This document shows, one piece after another, positions 33,950 through 42,200 of a stretch of 64,000 nucleotides of DNA; position 1 is the stretch's first letter, and each line of letters opens with the position of its first letter. The stretch lies in assembly GCA_964369955.1 (NCBI GenBank), contig CAYJFQ010000001.1:186001-250000 (forward strand), in the 5' to 3' direction. The position numbers were made by a program, and so were the translations under genes. The notes below the pieces were generated by a model. That model was not told the origin of the DNA and made no database searches. It saw only the letters and a list, made by a program, of their open reading frames with translations. The stretch comes from CAYJFQ01 sp964369955. GTDB taxonomy: Bacteria > Bacillota_I > Bacilli_A > Erysipelotrichales > Erysipelotrichaceae.

Positions 33950-33968
33950 AATAATTCAACAATAACCT
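33933..33968 (-). terminator. Terminator after dnaJ
   Basis: Minus strand AGGTTATTGT (33959-33968) pairs with ACAATAACCT (33937-33946), followed by T's to 33933. The 10-bp stem has a 12-nt loop. Confidence 0.8.
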
Positions 33969-33976
33969 CTATTTAA

Positions 33977-35092
33977 TTATTTAAACGAATCTTTAAACTT
34001 ATCAAATACTGATTTCCTTCCTTTAGAAGAATTTTTAATTTCTTGATAATATTTTTTTTCTTCCTTAGAAAGTTTATCAGGAATTTCAACATTTACTTCA
34101 ACATATTGATCCCCAACAACACCACTTCTTAATTCTTTAACACCTTTTCCTTTTAATCTAAATTTAGTATTAGGCTGAGTTCCAGCTGGAATAGTTAATT
34201 CTACATCTCCATAGACTGTTGGTATATCTACCTTGCACCCTAACACAACATCAATTACACTAATTGGAACTGTGATGTAAATATTTTTTCCTTCTCTAAT
34301 AAAATTCTTATGCTTTTTGACCATAATTTCAACAAATAAATCTCCATTAGGTCCGCCATTAGATCCTTTTTCACCTTTGCCAGAAACTCTTAATTGTTGC
34401 CCAGATTGAATACCTGCAGGAATCCTAAGATCAACTTTAATATGTTTATGTTCGTATCCAGAACCTTTACATTTTTTACATTTACGTTTAATCTCATTTC
34501 CCGTTCCTTTGCAAGTAGGACAGATTGTTTCTTGCTGGAAAACGCCGAAAGCTGTTCTTTGTTGTGTCATTACTCTTCCCCTACCATGACAAGTAGGACA
34601 AGTACTAATGTCATCTTTACTGTAAGCGCCAGTTCCTAAACACTCACTACATTGTTCATCAATATCAAGTCCAAATTGAACCTCATTACCAAAAACTGCA
34701 TCCATGAATTCAACACTCATCTTCATGAAGCGATCTTGTCCTTTGCGAGGGCCATTGCTTCTTGCTCTGCCTGAATTAAATCCTCCACCAAAGAAACTAC
34801 CAAAGATGTCGTTAATATCTTCAAATCCACCGTAACCTCCACCGAAGCCGCCAGTTCCGCTTTGATTTTGGTTGAAAGCATTATGTCCAAATTGGTCATA
34901 TTGTGCTTTTTTAGAAGAATCACTTAATACTTCGTATGCTTCTTGTACTTCTTTAAATTTATCAGCTGCATCTGCAGCTTTGTTCATATCAGGGTGATAT
35001 TTTTTCGCTAATCCACGATATGCTTTTTTAATTTCACTATCACTAGCTGATTTGTTTACTCCTAATACTTCATAATAATCGCGCTTGGCCAT
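33977..35092 (-). CDS. dnaJ: Chaperone DnaJ
   Basis: Hsp40 co-chaperone that delivers clients to DnaK and stimulates its ATPase. The 371-residue type I protein has the J domain with HPD (KKYHPDMNK), a Gly/Phe-rich linker, and four zinc repeats CSECLGTG, CPTCHGRG, CPTCKGTG and CKKCKGSG, then the two C-terminal beta domains. AGGAGG lies 5 nt before ATG. It is separated from dnaK by 43 nt containing a tight hairpin that could compete for the ribosome binding site. Confidence 0.98.
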   Translation of the reverse strand: MAKRDYYEVLGVNKSASDSEIKKAYRGLAKKYHPDMNKAADAADKFKEVQEAYEVLSDSSKKAQYDQFGHNAFNQNQSGTGGFGGGYGGFEDINDIFGSFFGGGFNSGRARSNGPRKGQDRFMKMSVEFMDAVFGNEVQFGLDIDEQCSECLGTGAYSKDDISTCPTCHGRGRVMTQQRTAFGVFQQETICPTCKGTGNEIKRKCKKCKGSGYEHKHIKVDLRIPAGIQSGQQLRVSGKGEKGSNGGPNGDLFVEIMVKKHKNFIREGKNIYITVPISVIDVVLGCKVDIPTVYGDVELTIPAGTQPNTKFRLKGKGVKELRSGVVGDQYVEVNVEIPDKLSKEEKKYYQEIKNSSKGRKSVFDKFKDSFK

Positions 35093-35097
35093 AACTT

Positions 35098-35128
35098 CCT
35101 CCTAGTAAAGCCTAGTTTTCACTAGGCT
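35098..35128 (-). promoter_or_regulatory. Hairpin between dnaK and dnaJ that may mask the dnaJ ribosome binding site
   Basis: Minus strand AGCCTAGT-GAAA-ACTAGGCT (35128-35109) is an 8-bp stem with a GAAA tetraloop and no T-run. The string ACTAGG recurs at 35106-35101 as part of the dnaJ site ACTAGGAGG, so the 5' arm CCTAGT can pair with either copy. Confidence 0.5.
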
Positions 35129-35135
35129 ATTATTG

Positions 35136-36962
35136 TTATTGTTTTTCACTAAATTCTGCATCAACTACATTATCATCATTTGCAGAAGCTTCTGCTTCTT
35201 CAGGATTAGCTTGTTGAGCTTGTTGTTGGTACATTTGTTCACTCATAGCATGAGCTGCTTGTTCTAGAGCTTCTAACTTAGTTTTTAATAATTCCAAGTC
35301 GTTTTTATCTAAAGCTTCTTGTAATTCATCACGAAGTTTCTCAACTTCTTCTTTTTGGTTTGCATCAATTTTATCTGCACCATCTTTTAAAGATTGATTA
35401 ATTTGGTGAATAAATTGCTCTGCCTTATTTTTTAACTCTACTTCCTCTTTTCTTTTTTCATCTTCTGCTTTATTTTCTTCTGCTTCTTTTACCATCTTAT
35501 TAATTTCATCTTCACTCAATCCACTTGAATTGGTGATAGTGATAGATTGTTTTTTATTTGTCCCTTTATCTAAAGCACTAACATGAACAATACCATTAAC
35601 ATCAATATCAAATGTAACTTCAATTTGTGGAATGCCACGAGGAGCAGCTGCAATACCATCTAATTTAAACATACCCAAAGTTTTATTATCATTAGCCATT
35701 GGTCTTTCACCTTGTAAAACATGGATATCAACAGCTGGTTGATTGTCAGCAGCGGTTGAGAACACTTGAGATTTTGTAGTTGGGATTGTAGTATTTCTTT
35801 CAATTAATTTAGTCATAACACCACCCATAGTTTCGATACCTAAAGTTAATGGAGTTACATCTAACAATAATACATCTTTAACATCACCAGTTAAAACTGC
35901 ACCTTGAATAGCAGCGCCCATTGCAACTACTTCATCAGGATTAACACTTTTATTAGGCTCTTTTCCCAATTCTTTTTTAACACTCTCCATAACTGCAGGG
36001 ATTCTTGTAGACCCTCCAACCATTAATACTTGATGAATGTCATTTTTAGTTAAACCAGAATCTTTTAAAGCTTGTCTAACAGGTCCAACAGTTCTTTCTA
36101 CTAAATTTTTAGTCATTTCATCAAATTTAGCTCTAGTTAAGTTTTGTTCAAAGTGTAAAGGCCCATCAGGTCCTGCACTAACAAACGGTAAACTAATTTG
36201 AGTTTGAACCATACTTGATAAATCTTTTTTAGCTTTTTCTGCAGATTCTTTTAATCTTTGCATAGCCATTTTATCTTTTGAAAGATCAACACCTGTTTCT
36301 TTTTTAAATGTATCTACCATCCAATCAACAACAACATTATCGAAATCATCTCCACCTAATTTGTTATCACCAGAAGTAGCTAATACTTCAAATGTTCCAT
36401 CAGCTAACTCAAGAATAGAAACATCAAATGTTCCACCACCTAAGTCAAACACTAATACTTTTTGTTCTTTTTCAGTTTTATCAATACCATAAGCCAAAGC
36501 AGCTGCAGTTGGCTCATTGATAATTCTTTCTACTTCTAAACCAGCAATTTTACCAGCATCTTTCGTTGCTTGTCTTTGTGCGTCGTTAAAATATGCAGGA
36601 ACAGTAATTACAGCTTTACTAACTTTTTCTCCTAAATACTCTTCAGCGTAAGACTTTAAATAACCAAGAATCATTGCTGAAATTTCTTGAGGTGAATATT
36701 TCTTACCTTCTAATTCAACTTTGTAATCACTACCCATTTCTCTTTTAATAGAAATAACGCTATCTTTATTAGTGACAACTTGACGTTTAGCAGCATCACC
36801 AACAATTCTTTCTCCATTTTTGAACGCTACAACTGATGGTGTTGTACGATTTCCTTCAGGATTTGTAATAACTTTAACTTCTCCATTTTCCATGACAGAT
36901 ACACACGAATTTGTTGTACCTAAATCAATACCAATAATTTTATTACTTTCTTTTCTACTCAT
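35136..36962 (-). CDS. dnaK: Chaperone DnaK (Hsp70)
   Basis: ATP-dependent chaperone, 608 residues. The N-terminal ATPase has IIGIDLGTTNSCV, VFDLGGGTFDVS and VGGSTRIPAV. The substrate domain follows after the LLLDVTPLTLGIE linker, and the lid ends in a Gln/Glu-rich tail. ATG 36962 is chosen because AAGAAGGAG lies about 10 nt upstream; a frame opening 27 nt earlier has no site. The gene order hrcA-grpE-dnaK-dnaJ is standard. Confidence 0.98.
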   Translation of the reverse strand: MSRKESNKIIGIDLGTTNSCVSVMENGEVKVITNPEGNRTTPSVVAFKNGERIVGDAAKRQVVTNKDSVISIKREMGSDYKVELEGKKYSPQEISAMILGYLKSYAEEYLGEKVSKAVITVPAYFNDAQRQATKDAGKIAGLEVERIINEPTAAALAYGIDKTEKEQKVLVFDLGGGTFDVSILELADGTFEVLATSGDNKLGGDDFDNVVVDWMVDTFKKETGVDLSKDKMAMQRLKESAEKAKKDLSSMVQTQISLPFVSAGPDGPLHFEQNLTRAKFDEMTKNLVERTVGPVRQALKDSGLTKNDIHQVLMVGGSTRIPAVMESVKKELGKEPNKSVNPDEVVAMGAAIQGAVLTGDVKDVLLLDVTPLTLGIETMGGVMTKLIERNTTIPTTKSQVFSTAADNQPAVDIHVLQGERPMANDNKTLGMFKLDGIAAAPRGIPQIEVTFDIDVNGIVHVSALDKGTNKKQSITITNSSGLSEDEINKMVKEAEENKAEDEKRKEEVELKNKAEQFIHQINQSLKDGADKIDANQKEEVEKLRDELQEALDKNDLELLKTKLEALEQAAHAMSEQMYQQQAQQANPEEAEASANDDNVVDAEFSEKQ

Positions 36963-36981
36963 ATAATTTTTTCTCCTTCTT

Positions 36982-37500
36982 CTATTCACTAACTTTTACA
37001 AGCGCTGCTCGTAAAACTCGATCTTTTATCATATAACCTTTTTGCAAAACTTCTACAACAATATTAGGTTCTACTCCTTCAACCTTTTCACTCATAATTC
37101 CATGATGGATATTGTGATCAAAAGACATATTAAGTGCTTGAATTTCTACTACTCCCTCTTTAGATAATGCGTTAATTAACTGGTCATAAACCATTTTAAC
37201 ACCTTTTACTAGAGGGTCTTCTTCATTAGCATTTGCTAATGCTCTTTCTAAATTATCAACACTTGGCAACAAATCATTCGCAATATTTTGAACACTATAT
37301 TTCAAAGCAGTTGTTTGTTCTGCTAGTAATCTCTTTTTATAGTTATCTGCATCTGCATAAGCTTTAAGGTATTCATTTTTTGCCTGTTGTAATTCTGTCT
37401 TTAAATCTTCTATCTCATTTAACAGTTTTTCATTTTTCTTCGTAGATTTTTTTTCTATCTTTTTTTCATTAGGTTCTTTTTCAATATTCGTATCGCTCAT
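36982..37500 (-). CDS. grpE: Nucleotide exchange factor GrpE
   Basis: Releases ADP from DnaK. The 172-residue product starts with a charged, Lys/Glu-rich disordered end and a long coiled coil (about 20-90). The conserved LPSVDNLERAL and the C-terminal beta domain with YMIKDRVLRAALVKVS follow. It starts directly after the hrcA stop with 2 nt between them, so it is read with hrcA under the CIRCE elements. Confidence 0.95.
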   Translation of the reverse strand: MSDTNIEKEPNEKKIEKKSTKKNEKLLNEIEDLKTELQQAKNEYLKAYADADNYKKRLLAEQTTALKYSVQNIANDLLPSVDNLERALANANEEDPLVKGVKMVYDQLINALSKEGVVEIQALNMSFDHNIHHGIMSEKVEGVEPNIVVEVLQKGYMIKDRVLRAALVKVSE

Positions 37501-37502
37501 TT

Positions 37503-38510
37503 CTACCTCTTTCTATACATCTTTTCTAACATTTCACCCATAGCATCAATCATACTAACTACACGATTATATTCCATACGATTTGGACCAAGAATGAATA
37601 TCTCCCCTTCTTGAGTATCTGAAACTTTAAATCTGCTACACACCACAGCCATGTCATCTCTCCAAATCAAATCTGTATTTTCATTCATTTTAACCGCCAA
37701 CTGATTCTCAGAATTTGTAAAGTCTTCAAACCATTCATTAGTTTCTAACATCTTCATCATGTTTCTTAGCCGATCTAGATTAGCAAATTCAGGTTGATAC
37801 ATTAAGTTATTTTGACCACTACAGTAAATGTTCTCACTAGCGAATCTGGCAAAGGCATTAAGGAAAGCTTTAAATAAAGTTTCATATCTTGCGATACTAC
37901 CAGCCAGTATTGGTTTTAATGACTCCATTTTAACTACAACATCACTTATTAATGTTCCTTTTAATCTTTCATTTAAAATATCTGTACAAGATTGTAAGTC
38001 ATTTAAACTTACATCACTATCAAATTTAAACACTCGATCTTCAGTGTGACCTGTATCAGTAATAAAAATTGCTACTGCACTTCTTTCATTAATTGGAAAC
38101 AATTTAATATGTTCCAATCTTTGTTTATTTGCATCAGGGCCTAGAACAACAGCTGTTAGTGAAGTCATCTGAGATAATACTTCGCAACTCTTGCGAATTG
38201 CATCTTGTAAATCATAATCAAAATCAAATATTTGAGCAATTTCATTTTTAATTACTTCATCATTTGAATCACTCATTAAATGCTCTGCATAAAACATATA
38301 ACCGTTAATAGAAGGAACTCTTCCGCTAGAGGTATGTGTTTTCTCTAACAATCCAATATTTTCAAGTTCCATCATTTCGTTTCTGATAGTTGCAGAAGAA
38401 TACGGAAGCTTGTATTTATGCATCAAAGCATTTGATCCGATTGGATCAGCAGTTTGGATAAACTCTTCCACTATTGCTTTAAATATTGATATTTGTCTAC
38501 TAGTTAACAT
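37503..38510 (-). CDS. hrcA: Heat-inducible transcription repressor HrcA
   Basis: Repressor of class I heat-shock genes that binds CIRCE. The 335-residue product has the N-terminal winged helix (LTSRQISIFKAIVEEFIQTADPIGS, 2-26, then SSATIRNEMMELE) and the GAF-like effector region. Strong GGAGGGAGG lies 5 nt before ATG. It is the first gene of the operon and would repress itself through the two CIRCE copies upstream. Confidence 0.97.
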   Translation of the reverse strand: MLTSRQISIFKAIVEEFIQTADPIGSNALMHKYKLPYSSATIRNEMMELENIGLLEKTHTSSGRVPSINGYMFYAEHLMSDSNDEVIKNEIAQIFDFDYDLQDAIRKSCEVLSQMTSLTAVVLGPDANKQRLEHIKLFPINERSAVAIFITDTGHTEDRVFKFDSDVSLNDLQSCTDILNERLKGTLISDVVVKMESLKPILAGSIARYETLFKAFLNAFARFASENIYCSGQNNLMYQPEFANLDRLRNMMKMLETNEWFEDFTNSENQLAVKMNENTDLIWRDDMAVVCSRFKVSDTQEGEIFILGPNRMEYNRVVSMIDAMGEMLEKMYRKR

Positions 38511-38525
38511 TTATCCTCCCTCCTA

Positions 38526-38552
38526 TTAGCACTTTATCAGTGCATCTGCTAA
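38526..38552 (-). promoter_or_regulatory. Second, degenerate CIRCE operator
   Basis: Minus strand TTAGCAgat-N9-aaGTGCTAA, 27 nt as in CIRCE. It lies between the -10 box and the hrcA ribosome binding site. Outer six to seven bases of each arm match the consensus TTAGCACTC-N9-GAGTGCTAA. Confidence 0.6.
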
Positions 38553-38553
38553 C

Positions 38554-38581
38554 ATTATAACACTATTTTTAGCACTGTCAA
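38554..38581 (-). promoter_or_regulatory. hrcA operon promoter
   Basis: Minus strand TTGACA (38576-38581), 16-nt spacer, TATAAT (38554-38559). The -35 lies within the first CIRCE element. Confidence 0.8.
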
Positions 38582-38595
38582 CACTTATGTGCTAA
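38569..38595 (-). promoter_or_regulatory. CIRCE operator overlapping the -35
   Basis: TTAGCACat-N9-caGTGCTAA on the minus strand, matching the seven outer bases of each arm of CIRCE with the right 9-9-9 geometry. It covers TTGACA of the hrcA promoter. Confidence 0.85.
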
Positions 38596-38658
38596 AATAT
38601 AAATTAATTTAACAAATTAAAATAAATAACATATAATATCTTCGAGGTGAAAAAATAT

Positions 38659-39075
38659 ATGAATAAACCAAAAGTAGCATTTATTTGTGTCCATAATTCA
38701 TGTCGCAGTCAAATTGCTGAAGCTTTAGGGAAACACTATGGTAACAAAGTGTTTGAAAGTTACTCTGCAGGCACAGAAACAAAACCACAAATTAATCAAG
38801 ATGCCGTTAGACTTATGAAAGAAGTTTATGGAATTGATATGGAACTTACTCAAACTAGCAAAGTATTAGCCGATATTCCTGAAATTGACATTGTCATAAC
38901 TATGGGATGCAATGTAAATTGTCCATACTTAAAATCAAGTCATCGCGAAGATTGGGGACTGGATGATCCAAGTGGTAAAAGTGATGAAGAATTCATAAAA
39001 ACAATTAACACTATCGACAAAAAAATCAAAGATTTAATTCAAAGAATTAATAATCAAGAAATTACTATCAAATAA
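38659..39075 (+). CDS. arsC: Arsenate reductase, thioredoxin-coupled (LMW-PTP fold)
   Basis: A 138-residue low-molecular-weight phosphatase-fold protein with the P-loop CVHNSCRSQIAEA. A second cysteine pair in MGCNVNCPYL, as in S. aureus-type ArsC, distinguishes it from plain tyrosine phosphatases, together with the EDWGLDDPSG segment. It would reduce arsenate to arsenite. No ars operon is adjacent, though an ArsR/permease pair lies about 22 kb away. GAGGTG lies 9 nt before ATG 38659; a GTG 12 nt earlier overlaps that site and is rejected. Confidence 0.9.
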   Translation: MNKPKVAFICVHNSCRSQIAEALGKHYGNKVFESYSAGTETKPQINQDAVRLMKEVYGIDMELTQTSKVLADIPEIDIVITMGCNVNCPYLKSSHREDWGLDDPSGKSDEEFIKTINTIDKKIKDLIQRINNQEITIK

Positions 39076-39110
39076 ATAAAATGGCTCTCAATTGAGAGCC
39101 ATTTTATTTA
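39073..39110. terminator. Bidirectional terminator between arsC and coaD
   Basis: A 30-nt perfect palindrome (39077-39106) with the core TGGCTCTCAATTGAGAGCCA is flanked by A's and T's. It ends both converging genes. Confidence 0.9.
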
Positions 39111-39581
39111 TTTATACTTCTTATATATCATATCTTTAATCTCATCAGGCACAAATTGACTAATATCTCCACCATTCTGCGCAACAATTCTTGTAGCAGA
39201 AGAAGACAAAAAAGAAAACTCAGGTTTTGCTAGCATAAAAAATGTTTCTATTTCACCGTTCATCAACATATTAATAGTAGCCTGCTGCATTTCATATTCA
39301 TAATCCATTATTTCTCTAATTCCTCTAATTAATATATTGATACTATGCGCTTTTGCATAATTAACTGTTAAACCTTCTCCACAATCAACACTAACATTTG
39401 GGTAATCTTTAACACTTTCCTTCACCATTTGAATTCTTTGTTCTTTAGTAAATGAATAGTTTTTTGCTGGATTTTCCATCAATAATATAACAACCTCATC
39501 AAAAATCTTACTAGCACGACCAATGATATCTAAATGACCAAAGGTAATTGGGTCAAATGAGCCTGGGAATATTGCTTTCAT
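39108..39581 (-). CDS. coaD: Pantetheine-phosphate adenylyltransferase
   Basis: Fourth step of CoA synthesis, joining ATP and phosphopantetheine to dephospho-CoA. The 157-residue product has the nucleotidyltransferase TFGH motif in PGSFDPITFGHLDII and the SSSATRIVA loop. Its product is the substrate of the CoaE half of the Fpg fusion elsewhere in the window. It follows rsmD by 2 nt, the usual rsmD-coaD pair, and ends the dprA operon. Confidence 0.96.
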   Translation of the reverse strand: MKAIFPGSFDPITFGHLDIIGRASKIFDEVVILLMENPAKNYSFTKEQRIQMVKESVKDYPNVSVDCGEGLTVNYAKAHSINILIRGIREIMDYEYEMQQATINMLMNGEIETFFMLAKPEFSFLSSSATRIVAQNGGDISQFVPDEIKDMIYKKYK

Positions 39582-39583
39582 GA

Positions 39584-40111
39584 TTACACCTTTCTAATAT
39601 AAGTTATCTTGATTCTACCATATAATACTTCTTTTGTCTTATATGTATCTGGGACTAAAAAATTAAGATCTTTTTCACTCTCTACAACAATTTCACCATA
39701 ACTTGCCAAAATATTTTTATTATAAATTTCATCCAACACTATTTGATAATCGCTGTCAAAGGGAGGGTCTAAATAAATAACATCAACAGTTTCTTTAAAA
39801 GATTGAAGATACCTCAATGCATCAGAGGAGGATAGATGATAATTGGTTATTCTAAAAGTATCCAAATTTTCTTTAATTACTTTAATAGCCTTTTGATTAA
39901 TCTCATTAAAATAAACTACCTTACATCCTCTTGAGACAGCTTCGATGCCTATCGAACCACTTCCTGCATATAAATCTAAGAATGATTTATTAGACAAATT
40001 ACCCAAATGATTAAATACTGAACCCTTCACCTTATCAAGAGTCGGACGTGTATTATTGCCATCTAAAGTTTTAAGAACTCTTGATCTTAATGTTCCACTA
40101 ATAACTCTCAT
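39584..40111 (-). CDS. rsmD: 16S rRNA (guanine966-N2)-methyltransferase RsmD
   Basis: SAM-dependent methyltransferase of the 30S subunit, 175 residues. It has the SAM motif LDLYAGSGSIGIEAVSRG and the catalytic DPPF (VIYLDPPFDSDY). ATG 40111 with AAGGA 8 nt upstream is favoured over an ATG two codons earlier. It overlaps ftsW by 14 nt. Confidence 0.94.
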   Translation of the reverse strand: MRVISGTLRSRVLKTLDGNNTRPTLDKVKGSVFNHLGNLSNKSFLDLYAGSGSIGIEAVSRGCKVVYFNEINQKAIKVIKENLDTFRITNYHLSSSDALRYLQSFKETVDVIYLDPPFDSDYQIVLDEIYNKNILASYGEIVVESEKDLNFLVPDTYKTKEVLYGRIKITYIRKV

Positions 40112-41273
40112 AAGCATTATCCTTAATTCTACTCACAACATTTAAACAGAATCCAATTAACATCATCGCGATAACAGTAGAACTTCCACCCTTTGAAATA
40201 AAGATTAGCGGAACTCCTGTTAAAGGTAAAATTCCACTAACACCTCCAACATTTAAAACAAAATGCACAAAAAGGTATCCGATAGTTCCAACAAGCAATA
40301 TTTTATAGTGGTTGTTTGTTGTTAATAGTGAAAATTTAAATATTCGATGAATCATATAAATGTAAGGAGCAAAAACAAGAATTAAACCAAGAACACCTAA
40401 CTCCTCGATAATAATTGGAAAAATAAAATCCGTTCTAGCCTCAGGTAAATATCCGAACTTTTGAGTAGAAGAACCAAAACCCTGTCCAAAAAATTCAGCC
40501 TTACCAAAAGCCAATAAACTATTATACAACTGCAAACTATATCCATAAATATTAGAAAAAGGGTCAACTACTGACATAAATCTATACAACATATACTCAG
40601 GTATCCCAACAGCACCTAAAATAAATAATCCTATTGGACTCATTAAGAAAATAAGTAGTAAGAAAATCAAAATAAAACCAATCTTACTAATAAACCTTAT
40701 TCCTCTTAAGGCATTACCAGGAACAATCAATCCACATATCATTAGAATTAATAGGCAAACTAAAGCAGACCCAAAATCACCTTGTAAAAATAAGATGATT
40801 AAAAACCAAATTCCGAAAAGAATAATAGGACCTTTAGCAATTTCAACAGAAGTTTTTTTACTATTTACAAATTTAGGAAAATAATTAGCACAATAAACAA
40901 TAATATATAATTTAGCTAGTTCACTAGGTTGAAAAGAGAAAAAACCTAAATCAATCCAAGCTCTTGCGCCATTAACTGCCGGAAAAAGTAAAGCAACTAT
41001 TAGCAAAATAGTTACAATAAGAGCTAAAACTGTTGCTAACCCATTAAAAAGCTTAAATGAAAAAAAACGATAACTGAAAAACAAAGCCAATAATCCAATT
41101 ACAAAATACACTATTTGACTCATTAAATTATTAACAACAGCACTGTTTTCAACGCCCGCTAAACCTACAGTTGCGGAGGCAACCATTACAATACTAAAGG
41201 TCATCAGCAATATTACAGGGATAAAAATTCCATTATCATAACTATTTTTCTTCATTTTTGATTTACTTTCCAT
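40098..41273 (-). CDS. ftsW: SEDS-family peptidoglycan glycosyltransferase, FtsW/RodA
   Basis: A 391-residue membrane protein with about ten helices that polymerises lipid II with a class B PBP. The SEDS signature is clear around ARAWIDLGFFSFQPSELAK and FGYLPEARTDFIFPII, followed by EELG. Whether it serves division (FtsW) or elongation (RodA) is not certain; the rsmD/coaD context favours FtsW. A TATAAT box 7 nt before the ATG (41281-41286) may be an internal leaderless promoter. Confidence 0.88.
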   Translation of the reverse strand: MESKSKMKKNSYDNGIFIPVILLMTFSIVMVASATVGLAGVENSAVVNNLMSQIVYFVIGLLALFFSYRFFSFKLFNGLATVLALIVTILLIVALLFPAVNGARAWIDLGFFSFQPSELAKLYIIVYCANYFPKFVNSKKTSVEIAKGPIILFGIWFLIILFLQGDFGSALVCLLILMICGLIVPGNALRGIRFISKIGFILIFLLLIFLMSPIGLFILGAVGIPEYMLYRFMSVVDPFSNIYGYSLQLYNSLLAFGKAEFFGQGFGSSTQKFGYLPEARTDFIFPIIIEELGVLGLILVFAPYIYMIHRIFKFSLLTTNNHYKILLVGTIGYLFVHFVLNVGGVSGILPLTGVPLIFISKGGSSTVIAMMLIGFCLNVVSRIKDNAYESY

Positions 41274-41288
41274 TTCTTAAATTATAAC

Positions 41289-42200
41289 CTAAATTTCTTC
41301 TTTTTTGGCACCGGGATGAAAACTGGAATATGTTTTCTTAAGGTGATCAATTCCTAAATGCGTGTAAATTTGAGTGGTCGATAAATTTTGATGACCTAAA
41401 AGTTCTTGAACAATTCTTAAATCTGCACCATTATCTAATAAATGTGTTGCAAATGAATGCCTAAACATATGCGGAGTAACAGCTACGCTCAAATAAGCTT
41501 GTCTTCCAAGTTTTTCAACCATTAGTTGAACATATCTTGTTGAAAGTGGTCGTCCATTCTCTTTGATGAATAATTCAGGTGACACACTATAATAAATTGC
41601 TCTTACCTCATTTAAGTATTTACTTATCAATTTTCCAACTAAAGGATAGAAAGGAACTATTCGCTCTTTATTCCCCTTTCCTATAACTCTAATAAATCTC
41701 TGATTTAAATCAACATCGACAACTTTTATATTACACAGCTCACTCACTCTTAAACCGCAAGCATACATCACTTCTAACATTACCCTGTTTCTCAGGCCAA
41801 TTGGATTAGAAATGTCAATACTTTCAAATAATGTTATTACTTCTTCATAAAGTAAGATATCTGGAAGCTTCCTTTTACCTTTTCCATTTTTAATTAATGA
41901 AAAGGGATTAATTTTTACCCCATAAAATTCAATTAAAAAAAAGTAAAAAGATCTTAGAGAACTAAGATTTCTTGAAATTGATGCACTGCTTAATTGTTTT
42001 TCACTAAACCTTCCATCTTTTAATTGCATCATAAAATCACTTGCTAGATTGATATCAACTTGATTAAAATCACTTATGTCGTTCGCAATTAAAAAATCTA
42101 TAAACTTAGTTATATCTCTTTTATAAGCATCTCTAGTATGTTTTGAATTAGTATTATAAGTTGAACTATATTCTAAAAATTGTTTTAGGACCTCTATCAT
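41289..42200 (-). CDS. xerC: Tyrosine recombinase XerC/XerD
   Basis: Site-specific recombinase for chromosome dimer resolution, 303 residues. The N-terminal SAM-like core-binding domain is followed by the catalytic domain with Arg in ACGLRVSELCN, HxxR in PHMFRHSFATHLL, His in LLGHQNLSTTQ and Tyr in IYTHLG. It overlaps trmFO by 4 nt (ATGA). Its place in the topA-trmFO operon is the usual one for a housekeeping XerC, not a mobile-element integrase. Confidence 0.92.
   Translation of the reverse strand: MIEVLKQFLEYSSTYNTNSKHTRDAYKRDITKFIDFLIANDISDFNQVDINLASDFMMQLKDGRFSEKQLSSASISRNLSSLRSFYFFLIEFYGVKINPFSLIKNGKGKRKLPDILLYEEVITLFESIDISNPIGLRNRVMLEVMYACGLRVSELCNIKVVDVDLNQRFIRVIGKGNKERIVPFYPLVGKLISKYLNEVRAIYYSVSPELFIKENGRPLSTRYVQLMVEKLGRQAYLSVAVTPHMFRHSFATHLLDNGADLRIVQELLGHQNLSTTQIYTHLGIDHLKKTYSSFHPGAKKEEI

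Noticed and set aside
41289..42200. Phage or transposon integrase
   Set aside because: The recombinase sits in the standard topA-trmFO-xerC operon, with no att-like repeats or phage genes nearby.
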